From an uncultured beta proteobacterium (GTDB lineage Bacteria > Pseudomonadota > Gammaproteobacteria > Burkholderiales > Burkholderiaceae), in assembly GCA_903867305.1 (NCBI GenBank), contig CAIPQU010000115.1:16582-80581 (forward strand): a DNA stretch of 64,000 nucleotides, in the 5' to 3' direction. Each line of letters starts with the position of its first letter. Positions within the stretch are counted from its first letter, which is position 1. The position numbers were made by a program, and so were the translations under genes. Of this stretch, positions 32,111 to 42,134 are shown in pieces. Under the pieces are notes generated by a model. The model saw only the letters and a program-made list of their open reading frames with translations. It searched no databases and was not told where the DNA came from.

Positions 32111-32632
32111 ATGACGACAAACAATTATTCCCCTTGGAAGCCTATTTCCCTCTATTTCAAGTTCAGTTTTGTCGTTTTGGGCCTTCTAAACCTAGTTTCT
32201 TGCAGTAATATACTGCCAGATTGTAATTCTTGCTCAAGCCCCCCCCTGTTTCAACTCAATGGTCGCTGGGAACTTCTGCGCTGGAACTTGCCCCCGGATC
32301 AAAATGGTTTAGTGAAAAACCGCACCATACCTCATGGTGACAACGGTGAACCAATCATCATCGCCTTTAACCAAGAAACCAAAATGCTCTCAGGCTATGC
32401 TGGATGTAATCGCTTCTTCTCAAAACTCTCCATCGACTCGAAGAACGCTATCGTTTTAGGCAATATTGGAAGTACAAAAATGATGTGTTTTGAAAACTAT
32501 CGAATGGAGCTTGAGCGTGATTTTTTAAATCAATTAGATGACTATCGATCCTTGAATCTCAAAGGTGATCAATTATTACTCGTGGGCCGAACGGGAGATG
32601 TTCTTGTATTTGGTCGACGTGGGCCTCCTTAA
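32111..32632 (+). CDS. META-domain lipoprotein
   Basis: Lipobox LVSC after a hydrophobic signal; LSGYAGCNRFFSKL ... IGSTKMMCFE. Confidence 0.8.
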   Translation: MTTNNYSPWKPISLYFKFSFVVLGLLNLVSCSNILPDCNSCSSPPLFQLNGRWELLRWNLPPDQNGLVKNRTIPHGDNGEPIIIAFNQETKMLSGYAGCNRFFSKLSIDSKNAIVLGNIGSTKMMCFENYRMELERDFLNQLDDYRSLNLKGDQLLLVGRTGDVLVFGRRGPP

Positions 32633-32686
32633 TATTTTTTAAACTTTACAAATACGTGAAGTTCGACTGCGCATTATCATAGCCCT

Positions 32687-33136
32687 ATGCAAAATTCATT
32701 TAAATCTAAGCTTATCGTTTGTTTACTGAGCCTCTTTCTGCCAGGAACAGGTCTTCATTGGTTATATCTTCAGGGGAAAAAATGCCCTTGGTTCTACCTC
32801 CAACTAGGTGCTCTCTTATTCGGTATTTGGGGTTGGTTTGCTCTCGTTCAAACAGAAAAAGCTTCGTTGATGGGATGGTTTGCGGTCGCCTTAGGAGATA
32901 TTTCACTCCTCTCAAGCTGGCTTGCAACCTTGGCTTTTGGTCTGCGAGCAGATGAAAAATTTGATGAGCAATTTAATCAACATTCTCCCCAAAAAAACGC
33001 CTCACGCTGGGCAGTGATCTATTGCATGATAACCGCGCTTCTGATCGGTGCTTTTGTGCTGATGTCTGGACTTGCGATTGCCTTTGAGCAATACTTCGTT
33101 TCTCAAGTTGAAGCCGCAAAAGAAATCTCTCAATAA
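32687..33136 (+). CDS. membrane protein, TM2/NINE-like
   Basis: LSLFLPGTGLHWLYLQGKKCPWFYLQLG; four hydrophobic segments. Confidence 0.6.
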   Translation: MQNSFKSKLIVCLLSLFLPGTGLHWLYLQGKKCPWFYLQLGALLFGIWGWFALVQTEKASLMGWFAVALGDISLLSSWLATLAFGLRADEKFDEQFNQHSPQKNASRWAVIYCMITALLIGAFVLMSGLAIAFEQYFVSQVEAAKEISQ

Positions 33137-33255
33137 TTACCGCAACTTACATAGAAATAGCCCATCATTAGTTAAGCTTTTCTCTGTGATTTCATATGCA
33201 TCTTACCAACACGACCAAATTAATAAAAATCAACGCGTAAAATCAATAGTGCGAC

Positions 33256-35043
33256 TTAGAACTGCTCAGCAGTGAGTGCATTGGCAACCGCACCACCTTC
33301 AATAATGGCTGATGCAATTCCGGGTACTTGCGTTAATAAATGTTGGGCATAAAACTGAGCCGTACTGATCTTCGCTTGATAAAAATCCGGATCATCATTC
33401 AAATGTTGCCTGGCTACAAGTAAGGCACGAGCCATTTGCCAACCACCTAATGTAAGACCACAAATCTGCAAGTAAGGCACACTGCCAGCAAAAACGGCTT
33501 TAATATCAGACTTAGTATTCGTAATGACGTGCATGATGACGTTTTCTAAGGCATGCCTAGCCATACTAAGTTTTTCAAGCATCACCTTCGCTGCTTCAGT
33601 GTCAGATCTCGCCAATTCGTGTTCAGTGCGTTCGATCTGCTTACAAATAGCTTGGGCAACTGCGCCGCCGTCGCGCAAAGTTTTTCTACCAACTAAATCA
33701 TTCGCCTGGATCGCCGTAGTGCCTTCATAAATCGGCAAAATACGTGCGTCACGATAATGTTGTGCCGCACCAGTCTCTTCAATGAATCCCATACCCCCAT
33801 GAATCTGTACTCCAAGACTCGTTACTAAAACAGACATCTCGGTAGAAAAACCTTTAATAATAGGGACTAAAAACTCGTAAAAAGCATGATTTTCGTGACG
33901 TGTTTTTTCATCAGTAGTATTTTCACTTGCATCGAGTGCAGCAATACCAACATAAGCTAAGCTTCTAGCACCCTCCACATAGGCACGCATCGTCATCAGC
34001 ATTCTTTTGACATCTGGGTGATGAATAATCGCCACCGGCCCAGTAGAGCCAGCAAGATCTCTACTCTGGATACGTTCTTTTGCATAGCTAACTGCCTTTT
34101 GATATGCTCGGTCTGCCAGTGCAATACCCTGCATACCTACGCCAAAACGCGCTGCATTCATCATGATGAACATATAAGCCAAACCATTGTTCTCTTCTCC
34201 AACGAGATAACCAATCGCTCCACCATGGTCTCCATATTGCAATACTGCCGTAGGGCTAGCTTTAATCCCTAACTTATGCTCTAAAGAAATACAGTGGACA
34301 TCATTGCGCTGTCCGATCTGGCCATTGTCATTCACCAAAAATTTCGGTACGACAAATAATGAAATTCCTTTAACACCTTCAGGACCATTGGGCGTCCTCG
34401 CTAAAACTAAATGAATGATGTTTTCGGTATAGTCATGATCACCATAAGTGATATAAATTTTGGTACCGAAAATTTTATATGTGCCATCACCAACCGGCTC
34501 GGCTCGCGTTCTCACCAAAGCCAAATCCGAACCTGCTTGTGGTTCTGTCAGATTCATGGTCCCAGTCCATTTACCAGAAACCATATTTGGAATAAAACGG
34601 TTTTTGATGTCTTCACTTGCCGCTACTGTCAGAGCTTCAATCGCTCCTTCAGTGAGCATCGGACAAAGTGAAAATGATAAATTTGCGGAATTAATCATCT
34701 CTTGGCAAGGTGTCGATATGAGTTTAGGCAAACCTTGACCACCAAACTCTTCGGCATGCGTGATTCCCTGCCATCCTGCCGCCACATATTGATCAAAAGC
34801 TTCTTTAAATCCTGGCGTCGTGACAACATGACCATCTTTCAAATAACTAGGCTGCTGATCACCCTTCCAGTTCAGCGGAGCAACCACTTCTTCCGCAAAC
34901 TTGGCAGACTCATTCAAAATCGACTCTGCTGTTTGTGCATCAATACCAGCTTGGGCAAAGGGTGGAAGACTTGCTACTTGTGACAAACCTGCTAAATGTT
35001 TCATCACAAACATCATTTCTTTAACTGGTGCTTGATAAGTCAT
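33256..35043 (-). CDS. acyl-CoA dehydrogenase, ~595-aa type (DmdC-like)
   Basis: MNLTEPQAGSDLALVRTRA, GMGFIEETGAAQHYRDARILPIYEGTTAIQANDLVGRK. Confidence 0.9.
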   Translation of the reverse strand: MTYQAPVKEMMFVMKHLAGLSQVASLPPFAQAGIDAQTAESILNESAKFAEEVVAPLNWKGDQQPSYLKDGHVVTTPGFKEAFDQYVAAGWQGITHAEEFGGQGLPKLISTPCQEMINSANLSFSLCPMLTEGAIEALTVAASEDIKNRFIPNMVSGKWTGTMNLTEPQAGSDLALVRTRAEPVGDGTYKIFGTKIYITYGDHDYTENIIHLVLARTPNGPEGVKGISLFVVPKFLVNDNGQIGQRNDVHCISLEHKLGIKASPTAVLQYGDHGGAIGYLVGEENNGLAYMFIMMNAARFGVGMQGIALADRAYQKAVSYAKERIQSRDLAGSTGPVAIIHHPDVKRMLMTMRAYVEGARSLAYVGIAALDASENTTDEKTRHENHAFYEFLVPIIKGFSTEMSVLVTSLGVQIHGGMGFIEETGAAQHYRDARILPIYEGTTAIQANDLVGRKTLRDGGAVAQAICKQIERTEHELARSDTEAAKVMLEKLSMARHALENVIMHVITNTKSDIKAVFAGSVPYLQICGLTLGGWQMARALLVARQHLNDDPDFYQAKISTAQFYAQHLLTQVPGIASAIIEGGAVANALTAEQF

Positions 35044-35088
35044 GACCCACTCCCGAATCGTTTTAAAAGAATTTGAATCAATACTGCA

Positions 35089-36027
35089 TTAGCTTTTGAT
35101 AGCAGCCACAAGCTCTGGTACGACAGTAAATAGGTCCGCAACTAATCCATAATCAGCAACGCCAAAGATCGGTGCCTCAGGATCTTTATTGATAGCAACA
35201 ATGACCTTCGAATCTTTCATTCCCGCAAGATGTTGAATCGCACCAGAAATACCAACCGCAACATAAAGTTGTGGGGCTACAATTTTTCCAGTTTGCCCAA
35301 CCTGATAATCATTCGGAACATATCCTGCATCAACGGCGGCTCTTGAAGCACCTAAGGCAGCGCCTAGACTATCTGCAAGGGGTTCCATGATTTGATGATA
35401 ATTCTCACCAGAACCAAGGCCACGCCCACCAGAAACAATAATTTTGGCCGCAGTAAGTTCTGGACGATCGGATTTTGTGGTCTCACGAGAGACAAACTGA
35501 CTCTGTCCAGAATCGCTCACAATAGCAACACTTTCAATCGTGGCAGAACCACCAGTTGCTGGGGCTGGATCAAATCCAGTCGTCCGAACGGTAATGACTT
35601 TGAGTGCATCATTTGACTGAATCGTCGCGATGGCATTGCCTGCATAAATAGGTCGCTCAAAGGTATCAGGATTAATGACTTTAGTAATTTCTGAGATTTG
35701 CGCTACATCTTTTAATGCTGCAACACGAGGCATCATATTTTTACCACTCGCACTTGCAGCAACCAGGATATGAGTATATGCATTAACCATGGATAAAACT
35801 TGTCCTGCAATGTTCTCAGCAAGTTGATTTTCAAAAACAGCATCATCTGCTACCAACACTTTACTAACGCCAGCAATTTGTGCGGCTTGTTGAGCGACCT
35901 CAGATATGCCATGCCCAAGGATCAAAATATGAATATCTTGATGAATCTGTAAGGCAGCACTCATCACATTGAGCGTGCTAGTTTGTAGGTGATTCTGATG
36001 TGATTCGGCGATTACAAGAACAGTCAT
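35089..36027 (-). CDS. etfA: electron transfer flavoprotein alpha subunit
   Basis: VSGGRGLGSGENYHQIMEPLADSLGAALGASRAAVDAGYVPNDYQVGQTGKIVAPQLYVAVGISGAIQHLAGMK. Confidence 0.97.
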   Translation of the reverse strand: MTVLVIAESHQNHLQTSTLNVMSAALQIHQDIHILILGHGISEVAQQAAQIAGVSKVLVADDAVFENQLAENIAGQVLSMVNAYTHILVAASASGKNMMPRVAALKDVAQISEITKVINPDTFERPIYAGNAIATIQSNDALKVITVRTTGFDPAPATGGSATIESVAIVSDSGQSQFVSRETTKSDRPELTAAKIIVSGGRGLGSGENYHQIMEPLADSLGAALGASRAAVDAGYVPNDYQVGQTGKIVAPQLYVAVGISGAIQHLAGMKDSKVIVAINKDPEAPIFGVADYGLVADLFTVVPELVAAIKS

Positions 36028-36777
36028 TTAAATTACCTTTGCTTCATTTTTTAATTTATCGATCAAGGTCGCCACATCAGGAACCATCACTCCAGATTGA
36101 CGCTTACCTGGCTCTACCACCTGAATAGTCTTTAAGCGTGGCGTGACATCTACCCCTAAATCTTCTGGCTTAAGGATATCCAAAGTTTTCTTTTTGGCTT
36201 TCATAATATTCGGAAGAGTCACGTAACGTGGTTCATTTAAGCGCAAATCGGTAGTCACCACCGCGGGTAAGCTCACCCGAATAGTCTCTAAACCGCCATC
36301 AACCTCACGCGTGACTTGAGCAAAACCACCATCGATGGCTACTTTAGAAGCAAATGTTGCCTGAGGAACATGCATTAGAGCCGCTAACATTTGACCAGTT
36401 TGATTACTATCATCGTCAATCGCCTGCTTACCCAAAATCACGAGTTGTGGAGACTCTTTATCCGCAAGGGCTTTTAAAATTTTCGCGACAGCAAGGGGTT
36501 GAATATCTTCGCTCGTCTCAACGAGTATGGCTCGATCAGCACCGATCGCCATCGCTGTTCTTAAGGTTTCTTGACATTGTGTCACCCCAATTGAGACAGC
36601 AATCACTTCAGTGGCAACGCCTGCCTCTTTAAGTCTTACCGCCTCTTCAACAGCGATTTCATCAAACGGATTCATACTCATTTTGACGTTCGCCGTTTCA
36701 ACACCAGAATGATCTGACTTAACTCGCACCTTGACGTTGTAGTCCACTACTCTTTTTACTGCTACTAAAATTTTCAT
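36028..36777 (-). CDS. etfB: electron transfer flavoprotein beta subunit
   Basis: [42 protein letters not shown]. Confidence 0.97.
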   Translation of the reverse strand: MKILVAVKRVVDYNVKVRVKSDHSGVETANVKMSMNPFDEIAVEEAVRLKEAGVATEVIAVSIGVTQCQETLRTAMAIGADRAILVETSEDIQPLAVAKILKALADKESPQLVILGKQAIDDDSNQTGQMLAALMHVPQATFASKVAIDGGFAQVTREVDGGLETIRVSLPAVVTTDLRLNEPRYVTLPNIMKAKKKTLDILKPEDLGVDVTPRLKTIQVVEPGKRQSGVMVPDVATLIDKLKNEAKVI

Positions 36778-36886
36778 AAAAATGACCTAAATAAACAATT
36801 TCCTACACAAATGAATGCTACTGCATTTACTGAACTTGAATTTGAATTTCAACGACTATCCCCATCAGAATTAGGGGTACTCTATT

Positions 36887-38539
36887 TTACACGTCGATCG
36901 CCTTTGCGGAGTCTGCTCGTTTGCGAAGTTCAAACTTCTGAATTTTGCCGGTGGATGTTTTAGGTAAATCCCCAAAAACAATCGTCCGAGGAACTTTAAA
37001 TCCCGCTAGATGGAGCTTACAATGCTCAACAATTTCTTTTTCAGTGACTTCTGCACCTTGTTTAATTTCTAAAAAAGCACAAGGGGTTTCACCCCATTTG
37101 GGATCAGGCTTTGCAACAACGGCGGCCGCCATAACCGCCGGATGACGATATAAAACATCTTCAACCTCGATCGATGAAATATTTTCCCCTCCAGAAATAA
37201 TGATGTCTTTACTGCGGTCTTTAATCTTGACATAACCATCCGGATGCATGACTGCTAAATCCCCCGTGTGAAACCATCCTCCAGCAAAGGCCTCTTGAGT
37301 GGCCCTCTCATTTTTCAGATACCCTTTCATAGTCATGTTGCCGCGGAACATAATCTCACCCATCGTGACCCCATCAGCCGGAACCTCAGTCATCGTCACA
37401 GGATCCATCACCTTCATTGCTTGCTGCAAGTGATAACTGACGCCTTGACGTGCATTCAAATTAGCGCGCTCCCCAATATCTAATTGCTCCCAAGTCTCAT
37501 GTTTGACACAGACTGCAGCTGGTCCATAAATCTCAGTTAAGCCATAGACGTGCAATAAATCAAATCCCATCGTTTCCATACCCTCAATCATGGCTGCGGG
37601 AGGTGCCGCGCCAGCTACCATCCCCTTAATACCTTTAGGTACCCCTACTTTCAACTCTTGATTAGCATTGACCAACAAGCCATGCACAATCGGTGCCGCA
37701 CAATAATGCGTTACGCCATTTTCTTTCATAGAGCTCAAAATATTGACTGCATCTACTTTACGTAAACAGACATTCACCCCAGCTCTTGCAGCAATCACCC
37801 AGGGAAAGGTCCAACCATTGCAATGAAACATCGGTAAAGTCCACAAATAAATGGGGTGTTTAGGCATATCCCATTCCAAGATATTGGAAATCGCTCCATC
37901 AAAAGCACCACGGTGATGGTAGACAACTCCCTTGGGGTTCCCAGTAGTTCCCGATGTGTAATTTAAGCAAATGGAATCCCACTCATCCTGCGGATATTGC
38001 CACGCATAATCAGGATCGCCACTTTGTAAAAATACTTCATAGTCAATGTTACCAATCGCTTGACCATCTCCAGTGTAAAGAGGGTCGGTAATATCAATCA
38101 CCAGTACATCCTTTAACTTTGATATCTCAAGCGCTTTTTTCATGATTTGACTAAATTCAGGATCAATCAGTACCACTTTTGCTTCCCCATGACCCAACAT
38201 AAAGGCAATTGCTTCCGGATCTAAGCGGGTATTCAATGCATTTAAGACAGCGCCTGACATCGGGATCCCAAAGTGAGCCTCAACCATGGGAGGGGTATTA
38301 GGTAACATGACTGCGACGGTATCACCCTTGCCGATGCCTTTTTTATGCAAGGCGCTCGCTAAGCGAATACAACGCTCATAAGTGGTTTTCCAATCCTGTC
38401 TGAATGCTCCATGAACGATTGCTAATTGATGAGGATAAACCTTCGCTGTTCTCTCAATAAAAGAGAGCGGGCTCATTGGCGTATGATTCGCCGCGTTCTG
38501 ATCTAAACCTTGTTCATAAAAACTCATCACTTGCTCCAA
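36887..38539 (-). CDS. AMP-dependent acyl-CoA synthetase/ligase (DmdB-like)
   Basis: LNYTSGTTGNPKGVVYHHRGA, YGLTEIYGP, DRSKDIIISGGENISSIEVEDVLYRHP, KTSTGKIQKFELR. Confidence 0.92.
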   Translation of the reverse strand: MEQVMSFYEQGLDQNAANHTPMSPLSFIERTAKVYPHQLAIVHGAFRQDWKTTYERCIRLASALHKKGIGKGDTVAVMLPNTPPMVEAHFGIPMSGAVLNALNTRLDPEAIAFMLGHGEAKVVLIDPEFSQIMKKALEISKLKDVLVIDITDPLYTGDGQAIGNIDYEVFLQSGDPDYAWQYPQDEWDSICLNYTSGTTGNPKGVVYHHRGAFDGAISNILEWDMPKHPIYLWTLPMFHCNGWTFPWVIAARAGVNVCLRKVDAVNILSSMKENGVTHYCAAPIVHGLLVNANQELKVGVPKGIKGMVAGAAPPAAMIEGMETMGFDLLHVYGLTEIYGPAAVCVKHETWEQLDIGERANLNARQGVSYHLQQAMKVMDPVTMTEVPADGVTMGEIMFRGNMTMKGYLKNERATQEAFAGGWFHTGDLAVMHPDGYVKIKDRSKDIIISGGENISSIEVEDVLYRHPAVMAAAVVAKPDPKWGETPCAFLEIKQGAEVTEKEIVEHCKLHLAGFKVPRTIVFGDLPKTSTGKIQKFELRKRADSAKAIDV

Positions 38540-38546
38540 TATAGAT

Positions 38547-39470
38547 TTAAATTTCTGCTAGCTCTTTAATATGGGCAACAACACTTCGCCCTAATGCTGA
38601 TAAATGATAACCGCCTTCCAAAGAGCTAATAATGCGGTTGTTAGAATATTTTCTAGCAATTTGCAAGATTTGCTGTGTGATCCATGCATAATCACTTTCG
38701 ACTAAACCCAGCTGACCTAAATCGTCCTCACGATGCGCATCAAAACCAGCGGAAATAAAAATACACTCAGGAGCAAACTCATCAAGTCGCGGAATCCATA
38801 AATCAGAAACGATCTGCCGTATATCCCCCCCTTTTGTATAGGCGGGTACAGGAATATTCAGCATATTGCTAGCTGTAGACTGAGCCCCACTATAGGGGTA
38901 AAAAGGATGTTGAAAGAAACTACACATCAAGACACGAGGATCGTCACGGAAAGCAACTTCAGTGCCATTACCGTGATGAACATCAAAGTCAATGATCGCG
39001 ACTCTTTTGAGACCATAATTCTCTAAAGCATACTTAGCAGCAATGGCAATATTATTAAAAAGGCAAAACCCCATCGCATGATCAGGCTCGGCATGATGGC
39101 CAGGTGGCCGAACCGCACAAAACACATTATTGACCTTGCCTTGCATTACGGCGTCTACTCCAGCTATACATGCTCCAGCAGCTCTTAATGCTGCTTGGAA
39201 AGTGTGGGTATTCATGGAAGTATCCCCATCAATTTGAAAATAGCCTGATTGGGGAGAATTTTCTTTTAAGAATTGAATCATCTGCTGATCATGTACCAAG
39301 GCTATTTGATCTTCGCTAGCAAGAGGAGCATCAATACGCGTTATAAAATCATCAATCCGACTTAAAATCATCTGATCTTCAATAGCAGTTAAACGATGGG
39401 GAGATTCTGGATGGTAACCACCCATTTCATGTAGAAAAAAATCTGGGTGAGTAATATAACCTGTTGTCAT
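38547..39470 (-). CDS. histone deacetylase/acetylpolyamine amidohydrolase-family protein
   Basis: RPPGHHAEPDHAMGFCLFNNIAIAAKYA, AIIDFDVHHGNGTE, FISAGFDAHREDDLG. Confidence 0.93.
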   Translation of the reverse strand: MTTGYITHPDFFLHEMGGYHPESPHRLTAIEDQMILSRIDDFITRIDAPLASEDQIALVHDQQMIQFLKENSPQSGYFQIDGDTSMNTHTFQAALRAAGACIAGVDAVMQGKVNNVFCAVRPPGHHAEPDHAMGFCLFNNIAIAAKYALENYGLKRVAIIDFDVHHGNGTEVAFRDDPRVLMCSFFQHPFYPYSGAQSTASNMLNIPVPAYTKGGDIRQIVSDLWIPRLDEFAPECIFISAGFDAHREDDLGQLGLVESDYAWITQQILQIARKYSNNRIISSLEGGYHLSALGRSVVAHIKELAEI

Positions 39471-39530
39471 AAAGCTAAATTCTCATCTTTTTGTGAATAA
39501 TCTTATTATTACCTAAACTACCTAATAACC

Positions 39531-40730
39531 ATGAATTTTCTAAAAATCCCTCGAGCACCTATTTTCTGGCTCAGCATTCATGGTTTACTCATGATCTGGA
39601 TATCTGTTAGCCATGCTCAAAGTCAGCCTTTACAAGAGACTACTCTAAATCCTGCTGCAGAAATAACTCTTTCTAAAGAGCAAGCCTTGGATTTTTTCTT
39701 GATCGAGTTATCTATTCGAGAAAATCTTCCCCTTGAAACCCTCAGAGAGGCATTTTGTGATGTGAAAACTCAAACCATAGCGAAGCAATATATGGTGCCA
39801 TCAACGAGTGGGAAAAAACGTAAAAATTGGCTATCTTATCGGGCCAATGTTATGAATTCGACTCGCCTGAATGCTGGTAAACAGTTTTTACTTGAACATC
39901 AGGCTTTTTTAACCCAACTAGAACATAAAAGCGGTATCCCTTCATCGATCGTGGTGGGTATCTTGGGTGTTGAGACCATCTATGGTCGTAACATGGGTTC
40001 TTTTCCTGTAAGAGATGTGCTGACTACTTTTGCGTTTGATTACCCTCCCACAGTAAATCAGGCCAGTCGACAAGCAATGTTCAAAGAGCAATTACGCGCT
40101 CATATTCTCAATTGTGTAGATACTCAGAGTCGCGCAACAATTTCTGCTTTAGTTCTGCAAGCTTGTTTGATGCAAGAAGGATCATTTGCTGGCGCCATCG
40201 GAATGCCTCAATTTATGCCCAGCAGTATTCGTCAATTCGCACAAGATGGTAATGGTGACGGGAGGATTGATTTACGCAATACACCAGAGGACGCCATGCA
40301 AAGTATCGCCCAATTTTTGCTAGCGCACGGCTGGAAAAAAGGAGAGCCAATTTACTTACCAATTTCTTCTGAAATGCAAGTAAGCGCTATCGTAAAAAAA
40401 CTTGCAGACGGAGATCCCAATCCAAAATATACGCTCGGTGAATTAAAAAATCAAAAAATTATCTCTAGCTGGCCAAGTAGTCTGAATGAAACCAGCCCTG
40501 TACTGATCGTCGATCTTCCAAGGATTGAAAAAGATGGGGCAGAAAGAGTAGATTATGTAGTGGGTCTGAAAAATTTTGAGGTCATTACCCAATACAACAG
40601 AAGCTTTTTTTATGCGATGTCAGTGACCGAGTTTGGCGACGCAGTCGTTCTTAGCGAAGGAACACCCCAGAAAATTAAGCTGGGAAAATCCCGGTCGACA
40701 AATAACGGTCACCGCGGTCACAAACAATAA
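39531..40730 (+). CDS. mltB: membrane-bound lytic murein transglycosylase B
   Basis: GILGVETIYGRNMGSFPVRDVLTTFAFDYP, FAGAIGMPQFMPSSIRQFAQDGNGDGRIDL. Confidence 0.93.
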   Translation: MNFLKIPRAPIFWLSIHGLLMIWISVSHAQSQPLQETTLNPAAEITLSKEQALDFFLIELSIRENLPLETLREAFCDVKTQTIAKQYMVPSTSGKKRKNWLSYRANVMNSTRLNAGKQFLLEHQAFLTQLEHKSGIPSSIVVGILGVETIYGRNMGSFPVRDVLTTFAFDYPPTVNQASRQAMFKEQLRAHILNCVDTQSRATISALVLQACLMQEGSFAGAIGMPQFMPSSIRQFAQDGNGDGRIDLRNTPEDAMQSIAQFLLAHGWKKGEPIYLPISSEMQVSAIVKKLADGDPNPKYTLGELKNQKIISSWPSSLNETSPVLIVDLPRIEKDGAERVDYVVGLKNFEVITQYNRSFFYAMSVTEFGDAVVLSEGTPQKIKLGKSRSTNNGHRGHKQ

Positions 40731-41595
40731 AAACAATCGTAGCATTTTCAATACGTTCTGCAACACGAAGCGCCACCACCAAAGTTCCAGCAGCAGAAAC
40801 CCCACAAAAAATACCTTCTTCACGAGCCATCCGGCGACACATTTCTTCAGCTTCAGCCTGAGAGACATACTCTAGAGAATCAACTCTTGATGGTTCAAAA
40901 ATTTTAGGTAAATACTCCGGAGCCCATTTACGAATTCCAGGAATTTGAGAGCCGTCCATCGGTTGCACACCAACAATTTGAATATTAGGATTTTGTTGTT
41001 TTAAAAATGTCGAAGTTCCTGTGATGGTTCCAGTGGTTCCCATCGACGATACAAAATGAGTAATTTGGCCATGCGTATCGCGCCAAATTTCAGGGCCAGT
41101 TCCTTCAAAATGCGCGAGAGGATTATCTTTATTGGCGAATTGATCCAAAATAATTCCGCGCCCTTCTTTTTGAAGCTGGGCTGCATAATCACGTGCATAT
41201 TCCATCCCACCAGAAGCCGGCGTGAGGATTAATTCGGCACCATACGCTGTCATACTTTGGCGACGCTCAATACTTTGATTCTCAGGCATCACTAGAATCA
41301 TCTTATATCCCAAAATAGCAGCAACCATTGCAAGTGCAATTCCGGTATTACCACTCGTTGCTTCAATCAGGGTATCGCCAGGAGCAATTTCTCCACGTTG
41401 CTCAGCACGTCGAAACATGGATAATGCTGGACGATCCTTCACGGATCCAGCAGGATTATTACCTTCTAATTTGCCAAGAATAAGATTATTGCGAATCAAG
41501 TTACCCTCACCAGGAATACGCTGTAAGCGGATCAGAGGAGTATTACCGACGGTATCTGCAATCGTTGGATAGAAAATGTTAGAAGTGTTCATCAT
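40675..41595 (-). CDS. cysM: cysteine synthase B-type enzyme
   Basis: VGNTPLIRLQRIP, LEGNNPAGSVKDRPALSM, IEATSGNTGIALA. Confidence 0.95.
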   Translation of the reverse strand: MMNTSNIFYPTIADTVGNTPLIRLQRIPGEGNLIRNNLILGKLEGNNPAGSVKDRPALSMFRRAEQRGEIAPGDTLIEATSGNTGIALAMVAAILGYKMILVMPENQSIERRQSMTAYGAELILTPASGGMEYARDYAAQLQKEGRGIILDQFANKDNPLAHFEGTGPEIWRDTHGQITHFVSSMGTTGTITGTSTFLKQQNPNIQIVGVQPMDGSQIPGIRKWAPEYLPKIFEPSRVDSLEYVSQAEAEEMCRRMAREEGIFCGVSAAGTLVVALRVAERIENATIVFIVCDRGDRYLSTGIFPA

Positions 41596-41708
41596 AAGAA
41601 GAATGGCAAAAGTTAGGTTTATTTTACCCCTAAGCTTCTGCCATTGGTCGAAGACCTTTAATATTCCATACTTGCGTTAAAAAATCACCCTGATGGATCT
41701 AACATGAT

Positions 41709-42086
41709 TTATTTAATTCTTGCACTTTTTGCCCGTGACATTGGTTCGGTCGCATCAAAAGTTAAACCAGATTGAGACATTTTTTCAATCGTCTTCTGAC
41801 CAATACCTTTGATGCGTGCGTTTAAATCTTCCGCACTCACAAATACACCATTTTTTTCACGCTCTTCAACAATCGCTTTAGCACGCGCAGGACCAATACC
41901 CTTGACGTTTTGTAAGACTTCTTGAGTCGCAGAATTAATATTTACTGCATAGACTGGTGCCAGCATTAGAATGGCACCCCCTAAAGCCATTGCCATCAAA
42001 CCCTGTTGAATCTTCTTCAATGAAACTTTTTGTAAATTGAATCCCATCGCTTCTCCTTTAAAAAATACGTACGATCCATATCGCAC
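41709..42086 (-). CDS. ComEA-like helix-hairpin-helix protein
   Basis: Signal-like segment, then VNINSATQEVLQNVKGIGPARAKAIVEEREKNG; start probably at an internal Met (MGFNLQK). Confidence 0.85.
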   Translation of the reverse strand: MRYGSYVFFKGEAMGFNLQKVSLKKIQQGLMAMALGGAILMLAPVYAVNINSATQEVLQNVKGIGPARAKAIVEEREKNGVFVSAEDLNARIKGIGQKTIEKMSQSGLTFDATEPMSRAKSARIK

Positions 42087-42134
42087 GTTGAAGAATAACG
42101 ATGACTCAACAGGAATGTTGACGCAAATACGAGC

